Position numbers and translations under genes: made by a program. The notes under the pieces are model-generated. The model did no database searches and was not told where the DNA came from. It saw nothing but the letters and a program-made list of their open reading frames with translations. This document shows positions 24,070 through 33,287 of a stretch of DNA of 64,000 nucleotides, in pieces. Origin of the DNA: Roseitranquillus sp963709765 (GTDB lineage: Bacteria; Pseudomonadota; Alphaproteobacteria; Rhodobacterales; Rhodobacteraceae). Position 1 is the first letter of the stretch. Every line of letters begins with the position of its first letter. The DNA lies in assembly GCA_963709765.1 (NCBI GenBank), contig CAVPXL010000009.1, positions 111,777 through 175,776 of the forward strand, given 5' to 3'.

Positions 24070-24478
24070 ATGCTGTATTCACGCCTGACTCTTCGTCGTG
24101 GGAAGTTTGGTCGGTGCGCTCTCGGCCACGCCGATGGTCGCGCAGGACGAGATGGACGCAACCTCGATGACATGCGCGGAGTTCACGGCCATGGACCCGG
24201 ATAATCAGATGCGCGCGGTGGAAGCCATGGAGATGGCGTCCGCAGACCCGGGCATGATGGCCGAGAGCGAAGAAGTCATGACCGCCGAGGATGACGCTAT
24301 GGCCGCAGAAGGCTCGATGATGGCCGATCCCGAGGCGATGACGCCCGAGGGCGGCGAAGCGATGATGGCGAAAGGCAATGACGGGACGTCGTCCGACCCG
24401 TTGGCATCCATCAGGGCCGCTTGTGAGGGCCACCCCGACATGATGGTCATGGACGCCACGAAATCGGCGGCGGAGTAG
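24070..24478 (+). pseudogene. HdeA-like secreted acid-stress protein, frameshifted in the signal peptide
   Basis: From about 24098 the frame reads VGSLVGALSATPMVAQ and then an HdeA-like mature protein: MTCAEFTAMDPDNQMRAVEAM near the start and IRAACEGHPDMMVMDA near the end, with the two family cysteines. Between them lies an unusual Met/Glu/Asp-rich low-complexity insert of about 55 residues. The natural start should be ATG 24070 with its AGGGAGA site, giving MLYSRLT joined to LFVVGSLVGAL, but one extra base near 24087 breaks the frame. A GTG at 24098 would give a protein without a complete signal peptide. This may be a sequence error. HdeA-like proteins act in the periplasm as acid-activated chaperones. 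Confidence 0.6.
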
Positions 24479-24539
24479 AGCGGTGCATCCGGAGGCGTGG
24501 AGCCGCGTCGCGGCCCCGCCCCCTCGAGGAGATTTCGTC

Positions 24540-25382
24540 ATGACAATCCAAACCGACGCCAGGTCGGCGCCTCCCGAGGGCGGCGACTTGGTGCACCGCC
24601 ATCGGCTGTCGACGCGCCTCTGGCACTGGGCCAACGCGGCCGCGCTGCTGATCCTGCTGATGAGCGGGCTGATGATCTTCAACGCCCATCCGCGACTCTA
24701 CTGGGGCCAATACGGCGCCAACGCCGACCCCGCCTGGCTGCAGATCGGTTCGGACGGAGACGAGGGATATCTGCGGATCGGCGAGATGCGCTTGGAGACC
24801 ACGGGAATTCTCGGCCGCTGGAGCGACGAGGACGGCCGCGTCCGGACCCGCGCATTTCCGGACTGGGCCACGATCCCGTCGACCTACAACCTGGCTCTCG
24901 CCCGGCGCTGGCACCTCACCTTCGCGTGGATGCTTGCGGCAGGTATCGTCGTCCATTGGCTCTGGAGCCTTGTCAACGGTCACCTCCGACGCGACCTGCT
25001 TCCGACCCGACGTGAACTCGCGCCCCGCCATGTCTGGCAGCAGATCAGGCACCACGCGACGCTGAACTTCCCCAAGGGCGCTGACGCGCTGAAGTACAAT
25101 GTCATGCAGAAGATCAGCTATCTGGTCGTGATCCTCGTACTGATCCCGGCCATGGTGCTGACGGGGCTGACCATGTCGCCTTCGATGGACGCAAGCTGGC
25201 CCTGGCTTCTCGATCTCTTCGGCGGCCGTCAGTCGGCGCGCTCGATCCATTTCGTCGCGGCGGCGCTACTGGTGCTGTTCGTGGTCGTCCACCTTGTCAT
25301 GGTGGTGCTGGCGGGCCCGTGGAACGAGGTGCGCTCGATGATCACGGGCCGCTTTCGATTGCCGAAGGAGAAGTCTCGATGA
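24540..25382 (+). CDS. Cytochrome b561-type membrane cytochrome
   Basis: A 280-residue integral membrane protein of the cytochrome b561/YodB-YedZ-like group. Haem-ligand type histidines are seen in helices: RLSTRLWHWANAAALLILL near the start, RRWHLTFAWMLAAGIVVHWLW in the middle, and SIHFVAAALLVLFVVVHLVM near the end. An ~80-residue hydrophilic loop follows the first helix. It should transfer quinol electrons to a periplasmic partner. Its stop overlaps the ATG of the molybdopterin oxidoreductase gene (ATGA), so the two most likely form one enzyme complex. Confidence 0.88.
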   Translation: MTIQTDARSAPPEGGDLVHRHRLSTRLWHWANAAALLILLMSGLMIFNAHPRLYWGQYGANADPAWLQIGSDGDEGYLRIGEMRLETTGILGRWSDEDGRVRTRAFPDWATIPSTYNLALARRWHLTFAWMLAAGIVVHWLWSLVNGHLRRDLLPTRRELAPRHVWQQIRHHATLNFPKGADALKYNVMQKISYLVVILVLIPAMVLTGLTMSPSMDASWPWLLDLFGGRQSARSIHFVAAALLVLFVVVHLVMVVLAGPWNEVRSMITGRFRLPKEKSR

Positions 25383-26134
25383 GCCGTCTCATCACTCGCC
25401 GACGGATGCTCGTCGGGCTCGCGGCGCCGGCCATGCTCGCGGGCTGCGATCGGCTGGGCCAGGCCGAAAGCTTTCGGAATTCGGTCCTCCGGTCGGGCGA
25501 GTGGCTGTCCTACCGGGTACACAGGCTGATCGGCTCGCAGGGCCTGGCCCGCGAGTTCGCCCCGTCGGAGATGTCGCCAGTCTTCCGCACCAACGGCAAC
25601 GTGCAACCGACCGACCCGGCCTATCGTCGTCACGAGGGGGAAGGGTTTGCAAATTGGCACATGCCGGTCGGTGGACTGGTCGCCGCGCCGCGCAGCTACT
25701 CGCTCGCCGAACTGAAGAGCAGACGGAGCCGCAGCCAGATCACGCGCCACGATTGCGTCGAGGGCTGGTCGGCGATCGGCAAATGGACCGGCGTTCCGCT
25801 GGGAGCGCTGCTTGACGAGGTCCGGCCTGCACCCGAAGCCCGCTACATCGTCTTTCACTGCGCCGACACGTTCGGCAGCCGCCCGTACTACGAGAGCATC
25901 GACCTGGTCGACGCCTACCACCCACAGACGATCCTGGCCTACGGCATGAACGACGAAGACTTGCCGATTGGCCACGGCGCCCCGCTGCGGCTTCGGGTCG
26001 AACGACAACTTGGCTACAAGCACGCCAAGTTCGTCATGCGCATCGAAGCAGTCGGCTCACTGAACGGGATTGGAGGCGGGCGCGGAGGTTACTGGGAGGA
26101 CGTCGGTTTCTACGACTGGTACGCGGGAGTTTGA
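25379..26134 (+). CDS. Tat-exported sulfite oxidase-family molybdopterin oxidoreductase
   Basis: A 251-residue protein with a twin-arginine signal (ITRRRMLVGLAAPAMLAGC), which also has a lipobox-like end. The rest is a YedY/sulfite oxidase-type molybdopterin domain: the Mo-ligand Cys is in RHDCVEGWSAIGKW, followed by GVPLGALL, YESIDLVDA, ILAYGMNDEDLPIGHGAPLR and KHAKFVMRIEA. It probably reduces or oxidises a small oxidised sulfur or damaged protein group in the periplasm, exchanging electrons with the cytochrome b encoded just upstream. Its 3' end overlaps the 3' end of the opposing cation exporter frame by about 100 bases. Confidence 0.88.
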   Translation: MSRLITRRRMLVGLAAPAMLAGCDRLGQAESFRNSVLRSGEWLSYRVHRLIGSQGLAREFAPSEMSPVFRTNGNVQPTDPAYRRHEGEGFANWHMPVGGLVAAPRSYSLAELKSRRSRSQITRHDCVEGWSAIGKWTGVPLGALLDEVRPAPEARYIVFHCADTFGSRPYYESIDLVDAYHPQTILAYGMNDEDLPIGHGAPLRLRVERQLGYKHAKFVMRIEAVGSLNGIGGGRGGYWEDVGFYDWYAGV

Positions 26135-27266
26135 TGCCGACGGCTGCGTGGGCATGCGGCGTGAGGAACGCGTTTGCCTTCATATTCTGCGTGCCTCTGG
26201 GCAGTTTGGCGGGGTCAGTTGGGTGCAAGGTGGCCTGATTGACAGCGCAATCAGCCCGCCGGTTACGGCGCCGAATACACGAGGACGATTCCTCGTGGAA
26301 ACTTGCGCGACAGAGTTTCATCAAAACGTCGCGCCGGCCATCCGGTCGTGGCCCTGCGTCCGACTGGACCTCAAGGAACACGCGCCTCACCTGGGGATGA
26401 AGGTTGCGGATGGACGCCTCCGCTTCGGTAACCATTGCCTCGATCCGACCGGCCGTCACGTCATCGCGAAAGTCGAGGCTGGCAGTCAACAGAATGTCGT
26501 TCGGACCGAAGTGGATGGATCGGATCTCGTTAACCCGCACCACCTCGTCCCGCGCCGCAAGTTTCTCGCGGATGTCCGAGATGATCTCCGGATCGGCGGA
26601 CTCACCCACCAGCAAGCCGCGCACCTCGTTGGCCAGGAAGATCGCGGTGATCCCCAGCACCACGCCGATGAAGATCGACGCCGCACCATCCCAGATCGCA
26701 TTGCCGGTCAACCACGACAGCGCCAGGCCGGCAGCGGCGATCACAATGCCGATCAGCGCCGCGGTATCCTCGCACATCACCACGAAGATCGATGGATCCT
26801 TCATGTCGCGAAGATCGCGGATCAGGCCGCGATTACGGCGGCCCTTTTCGAAGCTGCTGAATGCGGTGAGGAAAGCATAGCCCTCGAAGCCGAAAGCCGC
26901 CGCCAGCACGCCGAACGGAATCCACGGCACGCTGTCATGGCTCGTTTCGCTGTGCAGGATGGCGCGCACACCTTCCCAGATCGAGAGGCCCGAGCCCAGA
27001 GCGAAGAGAAGCACCGCCACGATGAAAGCCCAGAAATACAGCTCCGCCCCGTAGCCAAACGGGTGCTTCTCGTCGGCAGGCTTCTTGGCCCGTTTCATGC
27101 CCACCAGCATGAACCCCTGGTTGCCGGTATCGACGAGCGAGTGAATGCCCTCGGCCAGCATCGCTGACGACCCCGACAAGGCCGCAGCCACGAATTTCGT
27201 CACCGCAATCGCCAGATTGGCAATGAGCGCGGCGATCACCGTCTTGCGGCTGTGGTCTGCGGCCAT
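26034..27266 (-). CDS. Cation diffusion facilitator (CDF) exporter, with an odd C-terminal extension
   Basis: The first ~306 residues are a normal CDF transporter: helices from TVIAALIANLAIAVTKF, the metal-site region EGIHSLVDTGNQ, KHPFGYGAELYFW, the matching site CEDTAALIGIVIAA and SIFIGVVLG, and a cytoplasmic domain ending RRVFLEVQSDAG. These proteins export Zn, Fe, Mn or similar ions with proton antiport. After about 26345 the frame runs on for ~100 residues with no CDF similarity and overlaps the opposing oxidoreductase gene by 101 bases. I infer that the natural stop was lost by mutation or indel, so the true end probably lies near 26340. Confidence 0.8.
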   Translation of the reverse strand: MAADHSRKTVIAALIANLAIAVTKFVAAALSGSSAMLAEGIHSLVDTGNQGFMLVGMKRAKKPADEKHPFGYGAELYFWAFIVAVLLFALGSGLSIWEGVRAILHSETSHDSVPWIPFGVLAAAFGFEGYAFLTAFSSFEKGRRNRGLIRDLRDMKDPSIFVVMCEDTAALIGIVIAAAGLALSWLTGNAIWDGAASIFIGVVLGITAIFLANEVRGLLVGESADPEIISDIREKLAARDEVVRVNEIRSIHFGPNDILLTASLDFRDDVTAGRIEAMVTEAEASIRNLHPQVRRVFLEVQSDAGPRPDGRRDVLMKLCRASFHEESSSCIRRRNRRADCAVNQATLHPTDPAKLPRGTQNMKANAFLTPHAHAAVGIKLPRTSRRNRRPPSNLRARLQSRSVSRLLRCA

Positions 27267-28195
27267 GGTTCGGTCCTTGCAAGGTATGACGGTCGAACAA
27301 CGCGAGCGATCGACGAGGGGGTGCAGTTATTCGGCCGACGGCATCGGCTCGAAGACATCGAGAAGATGAAAGCGCCATCAGGCGTCGTCGCGGTCAAAAA
27401 TCTCGTGAGGCTGCGCTCCCGTCTCCAGCGACACCTCGCGCTTTTGCCAAATGACCGAGAGCGAGGCCATGATCAAATGCGCGACGATTGTGACAAACGG
27501 CAGGTCTCCTTGAGGAGATAGCCGCGGCACCTCGCCCACCGTCACCGACCCTTCGCACGCCAGAGCGCCCGTCGCACGCATCGCGGCGGCGTCAAGAAAG
27601 TTAACGGCCGGTCCGGCAGGTTTTCGGCCCCTCGCACCGTGATTCCGAGATCGCCGCCGTCAAGCCGGCGCGGTGTTGCCGCGGGATTGTCCGGCGCGGC
27701 GTGGTCCGGCCAGACCGCCTCAAACTGCCTGACGCTCTGTCTCGCAGACCGCAGCGGCACACGGCTCGTCGGTCGAGGCGGCGCGTGGCTCAGGGCGCGG
27801 CCGCGCCCGGAGGACGACGGGCTGGCGCAGCTCCCAGGCGTTCGGCTCGGTAAGGCTGATTGCCGCGCCAGTCGTGCGAGCTTCGACGATAAAGGTCCGC
27901 TCGGACTCGATGAGCATCTGGGAGAAGGCGACGACATTGCCGACCAAACGGTCAGGTGCGGAGAAAGACGGAAGCCGCGGTCGACGTCTGCGCGGAACGC
28001 CCTCACCGAGGGCGAAATGGAAGGTTGCCGATTCCGTCGCGTTGGACTCCATGTCGCGGATGCGCAGGATCCCGTGTGTCGAGGTGCGATCGGCCACTGT
28101 CGCAGGCGTCGGACAGACAGTGCCGAAAGCTGCCTGCATCGCCGCGCCAGAGCGACGGCAGGCGATTGTCTCGCCGCCGATACCGACCGGCCGTG
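27267..28195. other. Decayed coding region upstream of the CDF gene
   Basis: No intact gene is supported. On the minus strand, fragments look like former protein: GDLPFVTIVAHLIMASLSVI with KREVSLETGAQPHEIF ending at 27378, and RLVGNVVAFSQMLIESERTF with VEARTTGAAISLTEPNAWEL around 27840-27960. The second is faintly like a cyclic-nucleotide-binding (CRP-type) beta-roll, but that reading is weak. The frames are broken by stops and shifts. Confidence 0.35.
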
Positions 28196-28196
28196 C

Positions 28197-28690
28197 TATA
28201 TCATCATCGGAATCCTTCTGTCGTCTTGGGCCGCGCCCGCCGCAACGCAGACGGTAGCCGTCACCGGATCTGAGCGGCAAGAGGGCCCCAGGCTGATGTC
28301 CCGGCAAGGCGGGACCTGCCGTGTCTTGATGCCCCGGCACGTTCCAGGCGAGGGTTTCCGCGTACTTCTGCCTTCGGCAACACCCGTCCCGGGTGGAACG
28401 GCGATCACGCGGCAGCCTTTCTCGGATGGTATCAACCTGACGATGCGCGTCGTCCGCGGCGAGATCGAAGAGGCCTGCCGTGACACGCTGGAGGACCTGA
28501 CCCCGCCCCGCGGCAGCCAGCTCGGCGCGCTGGTGCGTCTGGAGCCTTGGGGCATCGTCGAGGCCCTGCCCATGCGCACCCTGCGCCGGAACTACCTGAC
28601 GCTTGAGGCCGAAACGCTCGAAAGCAGGAACGAGGTGACCCAGCAGATCAGCGGCGCCACACTCTACCAGGACGACAGCCCTGTCGGATG
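28197..28690 (+). pseudogene. Gene remnant with Hsp70-like substrate-domain motif
   Basis: The frame is open and reads as real protein: FRVLLPSATPVPGGTAIT, then SDGINLTMRVVRGEIEEA. The spacing matches the Hsp70 beta-domain pattern (F-x-x-x-I-P-x-x-T-x-I-P ... D-x-x-x-x-x-x-I-x-V-x-x-G-E). The ATPase domain is absent upstream and the similarity fades after residue ~100. An ATG at 28296 could start a 151-residue product. A Tat-signal gene start overlaps its end at 28688. I treat it as the remnant of a chaperone-like gene, with low confidence. Confidence 0.35.
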
Positions 28691-28760
28691 GCCTTCAAAA
28701 GGCTCAGTCGCCGTGAATTTCTCCTCGGCTTCGGCGCGGCCGTTGAGATGATCGGGCGCT
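28688..28760 (+). pseudogene. Isolated Tat signal peptide start, rest of gene lost
   Basis: ATG 28688 opens MAFKRLSRREFLLGFGAAVE, a textbook twin-arginine signal (S-R-R-E-F-L). After about 24 residues the frame turns into a translation without protein character. Only the beginning of an exported redox-type protein gene survives here. Confidence 0.4.
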
Positions 28761-29049
28761 GCTCCCGGCCCATGCTCCCCGGCAGGGTCTTCCGCTCTTC
28801 TTCGTCGAGTGGGGAGAGATCGATTGTCAGGGTCAGCGCGGAAGTACTGGCCGGGTCAGCGTCGGTCAGCAGACTCTCGCAGGCATCGAGTTTGCCCGCC
28901 CGCGTGTCGGTTCGCCGAGCAACTCCTCGAGCGTTTCCGACTGCGCGGCGGCGGCCCCTCCGAGCGGCAGGGCGGAAATGCTCGATCGCGCGAGGAGGCA
29001 CCACTTCAGCGGACGACCGCAATCGTCGCCACGACGGCGGTATTCATGT
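28760..29049 (-). pseudogene. Frameshifted small secreted protein remnant
   Basis: On the minus strand an ATG at 29049 gives MNTAVVATIAVVR and then stops. The neighbouring frame continues with a signal-like ALPLGGAAAAQSETLEELLG, and a third frame with GKLDACESLLTDADP and LTLTIDLSPLDEEERKTLPG. Joined, they look like an exported small protein with acidic, helical content. I do not recognise a family. Confidence 0.3.
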
Positions 29050-29214
29050 TTTGCGAAATTCCAGTTCCCACCAACTCGCCTTGCTCGTTGAGAGCGAAAG
29101 GCCAGCACCGGCTCCAGAGCCGGATCGAGACAGTCTTTTAGCTGAGCCGCAGGAAACACAGGTTGCCGGTACCGAACACCCAACAGGACCCTGCAGCACA
29201 CCGGGACCTCTCGT

Positions 29215-30531
29215 CTACCTCCCTGCGACAAGCAGTCCGATGCCGCATGCGGAACAGACAGCAAGCGTGAGTGGCACCCCCCTTTTCCATCGCAGCAACA
29301 GGAGAGCGGCCAACAACGCGATGGCCCCGCTGCGCCAATCAAACGAAGCCGGGTCCGGCAGAACGACGCGCAACGCGCCCGCTTCGATGGTGCCGACCGA
29401 GTTGAAGAGGACGTGCATGCCGAACCACACCGAGAGGTTGGCAATCACTCCGACCACCGCCGCCGTCACCCCCGCCAATGCCGCGCGCGGGACCGGCCTC
29501 GCTGCGATGCTGTCGATCCAGGGCGCGCCTGCGAAGATCCACAGAAAGCACGGCGCGAAGGTCGCCCAGAGCGTGACGAGCGCGCCGCCGAGGCCCCACA
29601 CCAGTGCCGACCGCCCGTCGGGCGCGGCGTGGTGACCGGCAAGGAAGCCTACGAATTCCGTCACGAGGATCAGCGGGCCGGGCGTGGTTTCCGCCAGACC
29701 CAGTGCGTCGAGCATCTCGCCCGCCGTGAGCCATCCCTGCGTGGCGACCGCCTCCTGCGTCATGTAGGCCAGCACCGCGTAGGCGCCGCCGAAAGTCACC
29801 ATGGCGAGCACCGAAAAGAACCGTGCGATTTCTCCGAAAAGGGGCGGCGCGAACAGTCCCAAGGCGAGCAGTGGTCCGACCCAGACACCGAGACAGAGAG
29901 CCGCCGTCGCGAGGCTGACGACGACTTGCGGCCCGGCCGGGATGTCGAGAGCCGGGTCGAATTCCCGCGGCACCGCTCCGTTTCCGAAGCGCAGCGCCCC
30001 CCAGGCCGCTGCGCCCGCAACCACCAGCGGGTATGGCACCGCGAACACGAAGAGCGCGAGGAAGGCCAGCGCCGCGACTGCGAGGTGTTCCACGCCCACC
30101 AGCGCCCGGCGGGCGACGCGGACCAGCGCCTCGATCACGATCACCAACACCGCGGATTTCACGCCCAGGAACAGTGCCCCGGTGATGGCGAGGTCGCCGA
30201 ACCGGACGTAAAGTGCAGCGAGGCAGGCGATCACCATCGCGCCCGGCAGCACGAAGAGTCCGCCGGCGACCAGACCGCCGCGTACACCGTGCATCCGCCA
30301 GCCCGCGTAGGTTGCCAGCTGCATCGCCTCGGGACCGGGCAGCAGCATGCAGAATGACAGCGCATCGAGATACTGCCGTTCGGTGAGCCAGCGCCGTTCG
30401 TCGACCACCATCCGGTGCATCAACGCGATCTGCGCCGCCGGACCGCCGAAGGACAGCACCCCGATGCGCCACCAGATCCGGGCGGCCTCGGACATAGACG
30501 GGTTCGCAACTCCGAGTGGAGGTTCTGCCAC
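29215..30531 (-). CDS. chrA: Chromate ion transporter (CHR family)
   Basis: A 438-residue membrane protein with the duplicated CHR structure. The first half contains FGGPAAQIALMHRMVVDERRW and LPGPEAMQLATYAGW; the second repeats the pattern as FGGAYAVLAYMTQEAV, LGLAETTPGPLILVTEFVGF and FLAGHHA. Both halves carry the family signature FGG...PGP. It exports chromate, or in some members sulfate, across the inner membrane. A decayed chrB regulator/resistance gene lies just upstream on the same strand, so this was once a chrBA operon. Confidence 0.9.
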   Translation of the reverse strand: MAEPPLGVANPSMSEAARIWWRIGVLSFGGPAAQIALMHRMVVDERRWLTERQYLDALSFCMLLPGPEAMQLATYAGWRMHGVRGGLVAGGLFVLPGAMVIACLAALYVRFGDLAITGALFLGVKSAVLVIVIEALVRVARRALVGVEHLAVAALAFLALFVFAVPYPLVVAGAAAWGALRFGNGAVPREFDPALDIPAGPQVVVSLATAALCLGVWVGPLLALGLFAPPLFGEIARFFSVLAMVTFGGAYAVLAYMTQEAVATQGWLTAGEMLDALGLAETTPGPLILVTEFVGFLAGHHAAPDGRSALVWGLGGALVTLWATFAPCFLWIFAGAPWIDSIAARPVPRAALAGVTAAVVGVIANLSVWFGMHVLFNSVGTIEAGALRVVLPDPASFDWRSGAIALLAALLLLRWKRGVPLTLAVCSACGIGLLVAGR

Positions 30532-30547
30532 CGGCGATCCCCCCCCG

Positions 30548-30915
30548 TCACGACGCTCGGGCGACGGCGGTGAGCCAGTCGCAGCCTTCCTCCGTCGCGT
30601 CCTGCGCCCGGCGGGTGAGGGCGTCGCAGAAGATCATCCCGGGGTTCATCGGCGCAAGGTCGTTGCGGTACAGGCGCGACAGGCCGAATGACGGGGCGCT
30701 TCCGGGGCGAGGTCATGCCGGTTTGAATCGACCGCGTACGATGGTCGCGAACCGGTCCAGCGTCGCGCCCCGAGACCGAAGTTGGCCAGCAAAGCATCGA
30801 AGGAGCAGCGGTCACCCTTGTGAGTCAGGTCCAGCCCCTCGTCGGGCGTGTCAACAACTCGAGCGCGTTGAGAGACGGTGATTCCGGCAGGTGCTGGCAT
30901 GTCGCATCCTTTCCC
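30548..30915 (-). pseudogene. chrB: chrB chromate resistance gene, C-terminal domain, multiply frameshifted
   Basis: Minus-strand pieces in different frames match the ChrB C-terminal domain in order: VDTPDEGLDLTHKGDRCSFD and ALLANFGL, then ATLDRFATIVRG, then LSRLYRNDLAPMNPGMIFCD and ALTRRAQDATEEGCDWL with a stop at 30548. The frame changes are not all in the same direction, and no N-terminal half can be found upstream. I call it a decayed chrB, 17 bases upstream of chrA. Confidence 0.65.
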
Positions 30916-31280
30916 TGCCTCGTCGCGCCGGGCGGCAGGTCGCATCTGCCGGTCTGACATGATGAGGATGCGAAACAATGGCCCGCGCCTCACGAGGTGC
31001 CCGCGAGCCAGACGAGATACGATCGCAGAGACGGCGCGCAGCCTCAAGTCCGGCGAAGTCTGCCGATGGCAGAATCCGTCTGCCCGCCGATGCGCCCGCC
31101 CGCTGAACACCGGCCGCAGATGAGGGGGTCCTGACCGCGCTGCCGGACGCGCCTTCCGCCTGAAATCGGGCGAAGGCGTGGAGGCGGCGACCCCGACACG
31201 AACGCGGCATTGTGCGGCGCGTCGCCGGGGATCGCAGACGTCAGCCGTCGGTCAAGATTGCTGCCCGTCTCGCCCTTCGA

Positions 31281-33287
31281 TCAGACCGGCGCGTCGCACA
31301 GTCCGATCTTGTACGCGATCTCGACGACGCCCTTCTCATCCGCTCCACCGAGAACGGCACGGGCCAGTCGGGCGGCTCCCCGGTCCTCTGGGGCGCAGTA
31401 CCGGGCCAGCAGAGCGATCACCAGAAGCAAAGGATCGAGATCGAGGCGCCCGGCAGCCGTGGCCACATCCTCCTCGGCGGCAAGACGCAAAATCCGGGCG
31501 CGCAACGGGGCCTCCAGACCCGAGACATCGCCGGAGGCAAGCTGGTTGGCCATGGAACTCCAGGGGATGTGGCCGCACATCCTGCAGGCAACAGGTAGGG
31601 TCCTCCTCGAGGCCTCCGCATCGATCCTGGCTTGTGCACTATCGACAGCGGCATCCTTCATGAGCCGGAGTGAGGCTGGCATCCTGTGGAATTGCATTGT
31701 GCGGAAGGCATTTCGGGAATCTGGGATCGCCGGTCTGGGAAGGTCGATCTTGCGCGTGACGGGCAGGCCCTTCCGCACCCGGCCCGCCTCGTCCACGATG
31801 ACGAGGCTGGTCAGGTGGGTGACCAGCCCCTCGGATTCCGCCAGCGCCGCGGCGTCCTTCCGCGAAAGGGACGGCAGGCGCAGACTGGCGGCGAGAGCGG
31901 CCACGGCGCGCGAGAGCGTCGTCGGCTCGAGATCACCGGCCGGACCGCCCCGTTCTACGCTCAGGACCGCGTTGCCGCGGAGCACCCGGAGACCTCCCGC
32001 CGGACCATCCGCGGCCAAGGCGCCGGCATATTGCCGCAATCCTGAAAACGCTGCGCGCAGAGCGCCGTTCATGTCCGCCTCGTCGGCGATGAGCAGGTCA
32101 CCACCTGTCAGGGCGGCCAGGTGTCCGACATTGGCTTCGAGGCTGTCCTCCCCGATCAGCACGACCGAGATCCGTCGGCCGAGGCGGGCCAGCGCGTGCA
32201 CGTCCAGCGCGTAGCTCTGGCCGTCGGTGACAACCAGGAGATCGGGCGCCTCCGAGCTGGCGAGAACGCCCTTGATCGCTGCGCCGATCTCCGTGCCGCC
32301 CCGCGGCTCGCTCAACCTCTCCAGCAAGCGGCGGAACCGGACGGCCACGGGTCGTTCGTCCGTCGCCAAGGTTTCCGCGCCGATCCGGCCGACATGGGCG
32401 AGCCGGCTGGCGAACTCCCAGACGTCCAGCCCGTCATCGGGCCGGAGGCGGGGCGCTACTTCCGCAAGTCCGGAGACAAGCACGTCGTGCTTGCTAGTCT
32501 CACCGAAGACGCTGCTGGCCGGGCTTGCCATGGATCCCGAATGGTCAATCAGCAGGGCCGTGTTCAATGCCTCATCGCCTCCGGACGCCGGCATCACGGT
32601 CAGCCGAACCGCGCGTCCGTCGGCGGCAACGCCGCTGAGAGAGGTGAACTCGCCGGTGTCGAGGCTGAGATCGACCGGCGCATCGAGCGGGACACGCGCG
32701 CGCCCCTCGACCAGGTCCCGACCGATCAGGGTGACGGTGCCTGTCGCGCACCGGACGGTGAGGTCCGCCGCCCCCGTCGGGCCACCCGTCCTGATGGCAT
32801 CGGATTCCGGCAGCGGAGTTCGGCCGTAGACGTCACCGACCGTGAGAGGGATGCGCAGCCGCCACCGATCGCCGATGCGGGCGAGCGTCATGGTCCAGGT
32901 CGCGACCACCTCGATCTCCTCTCCCGGTCCGATCGGGGCAACAGAAAGCATGTGCACGCCGCGCAGGACCTCCTCGTGCAGGATCGATGCCTTTCCTTCG
33001 TCGAGCGCGGCCTCGTATGTGGCCCGCGCGTGCTTTCGGCGGCGCGCCGACGCGTGCAGCTCCCGGCCATTCATTCGGGCTCGAAGATCGAAAAGGGTCG
33101 CGTGCACAGGGACCGGGAAGGTCAGCGTCGCCTCGATGCTCTCGGCCTCGGCGTTGCGGAACACCCGGGTGGTGGTGACGACCGCGAGGCCGCTGTCGAT
33201 TTCGACGTCCATGGCCATCGACACCAGCGGGATCGGGTAGCGCCCCGCGGCCTCTTGTTCAAGGAAGGCGGCGAGAGGATCAGTCAT
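31281..33287 (-). CDS. VIT domain-von Willebrand factor A protein
   Basis: A protein of about 668 residues. The N-terminal VIT domain (residues ~20-150) has YPIPLVSMAMDVEIDSGLAV, TTRVFRNAEAESIEATLTFP and ARATYEAALDEGKASILHEE. A vWA domain follows with a complete MIDAS motif (LLIDHSGSMAS, a Thr in PRGGTEIGAA, Asp in LLVVTDGQS). The C-terminal ~200 residues are helical with two cysteines in CRMCGH. There is no signal peptide. VIT-vWA proteins are found in all domains but have few defined roles. The ATG at 33287 overlaps the MerR gene end by 8 bases, so the two are co-translated. Confidence 0.85.
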   Translation of the reverse strand: MTDPLAAFLEQEAAGRYPIPLVSMAMDVEIDSGLAVVTTTRVFRNAEAESIEATLTFPVPVHATLFDLRARMNGRELHASARRRKHARATYEAALDEGKASILHEEVLRGVHMLSVAPIGPGEEIEVVATWTMTLARIGDRWRLRIPLTVGDVYGRTPLPESDAIRTGGPTGAADLTVRCATGTVTLIGRDLVEGRARVPLDAPVDLSLDTGEFTSLSGVAADGRAVRLTVMPASGGDEALNTALLIDHSGSMASPASSVFGETSKHDVLVSGLAEVAPRLRPDDGLDVWEFASRLAHVGRIGAETLATDERPVAVRFRRLLERLSEPRGGTEIGAAIKGVLASSEAPDLLVVTDGQSYALDVHALARLGRRISVVLIGEDSLEANVGHLAALTGGDLLIADEADMNGALRAAFSGLRQYAGALAADGPAGGLRVLRGNAVLSVERGGPAGDLEPTTLSRAVAALAASLRLPSLSRKDAAALAESEGLVTHLTSLVIVDEAGRVRKGLPVTRKIDLPRPAIPDSRNAFRTMQFHRMPASLRLMKDAAVDSAQARIDAEASRRTLPVACRMCGHIPWSSMANQLASGDVSGLEAPLRARILRLAAEEDVATAAGRLDLDPLLLVIALLARYCAPEDRGAARLARAVLGGADEKGVVEIAYKIGLCDAPV

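Noticed and set aside
28688..29635. Full-length plus-strand frame starting with the Tat signal
   Set aside because: After ~24 residues the translation lacks protein character, and its later part lies opposite chrA, which is clearly real.
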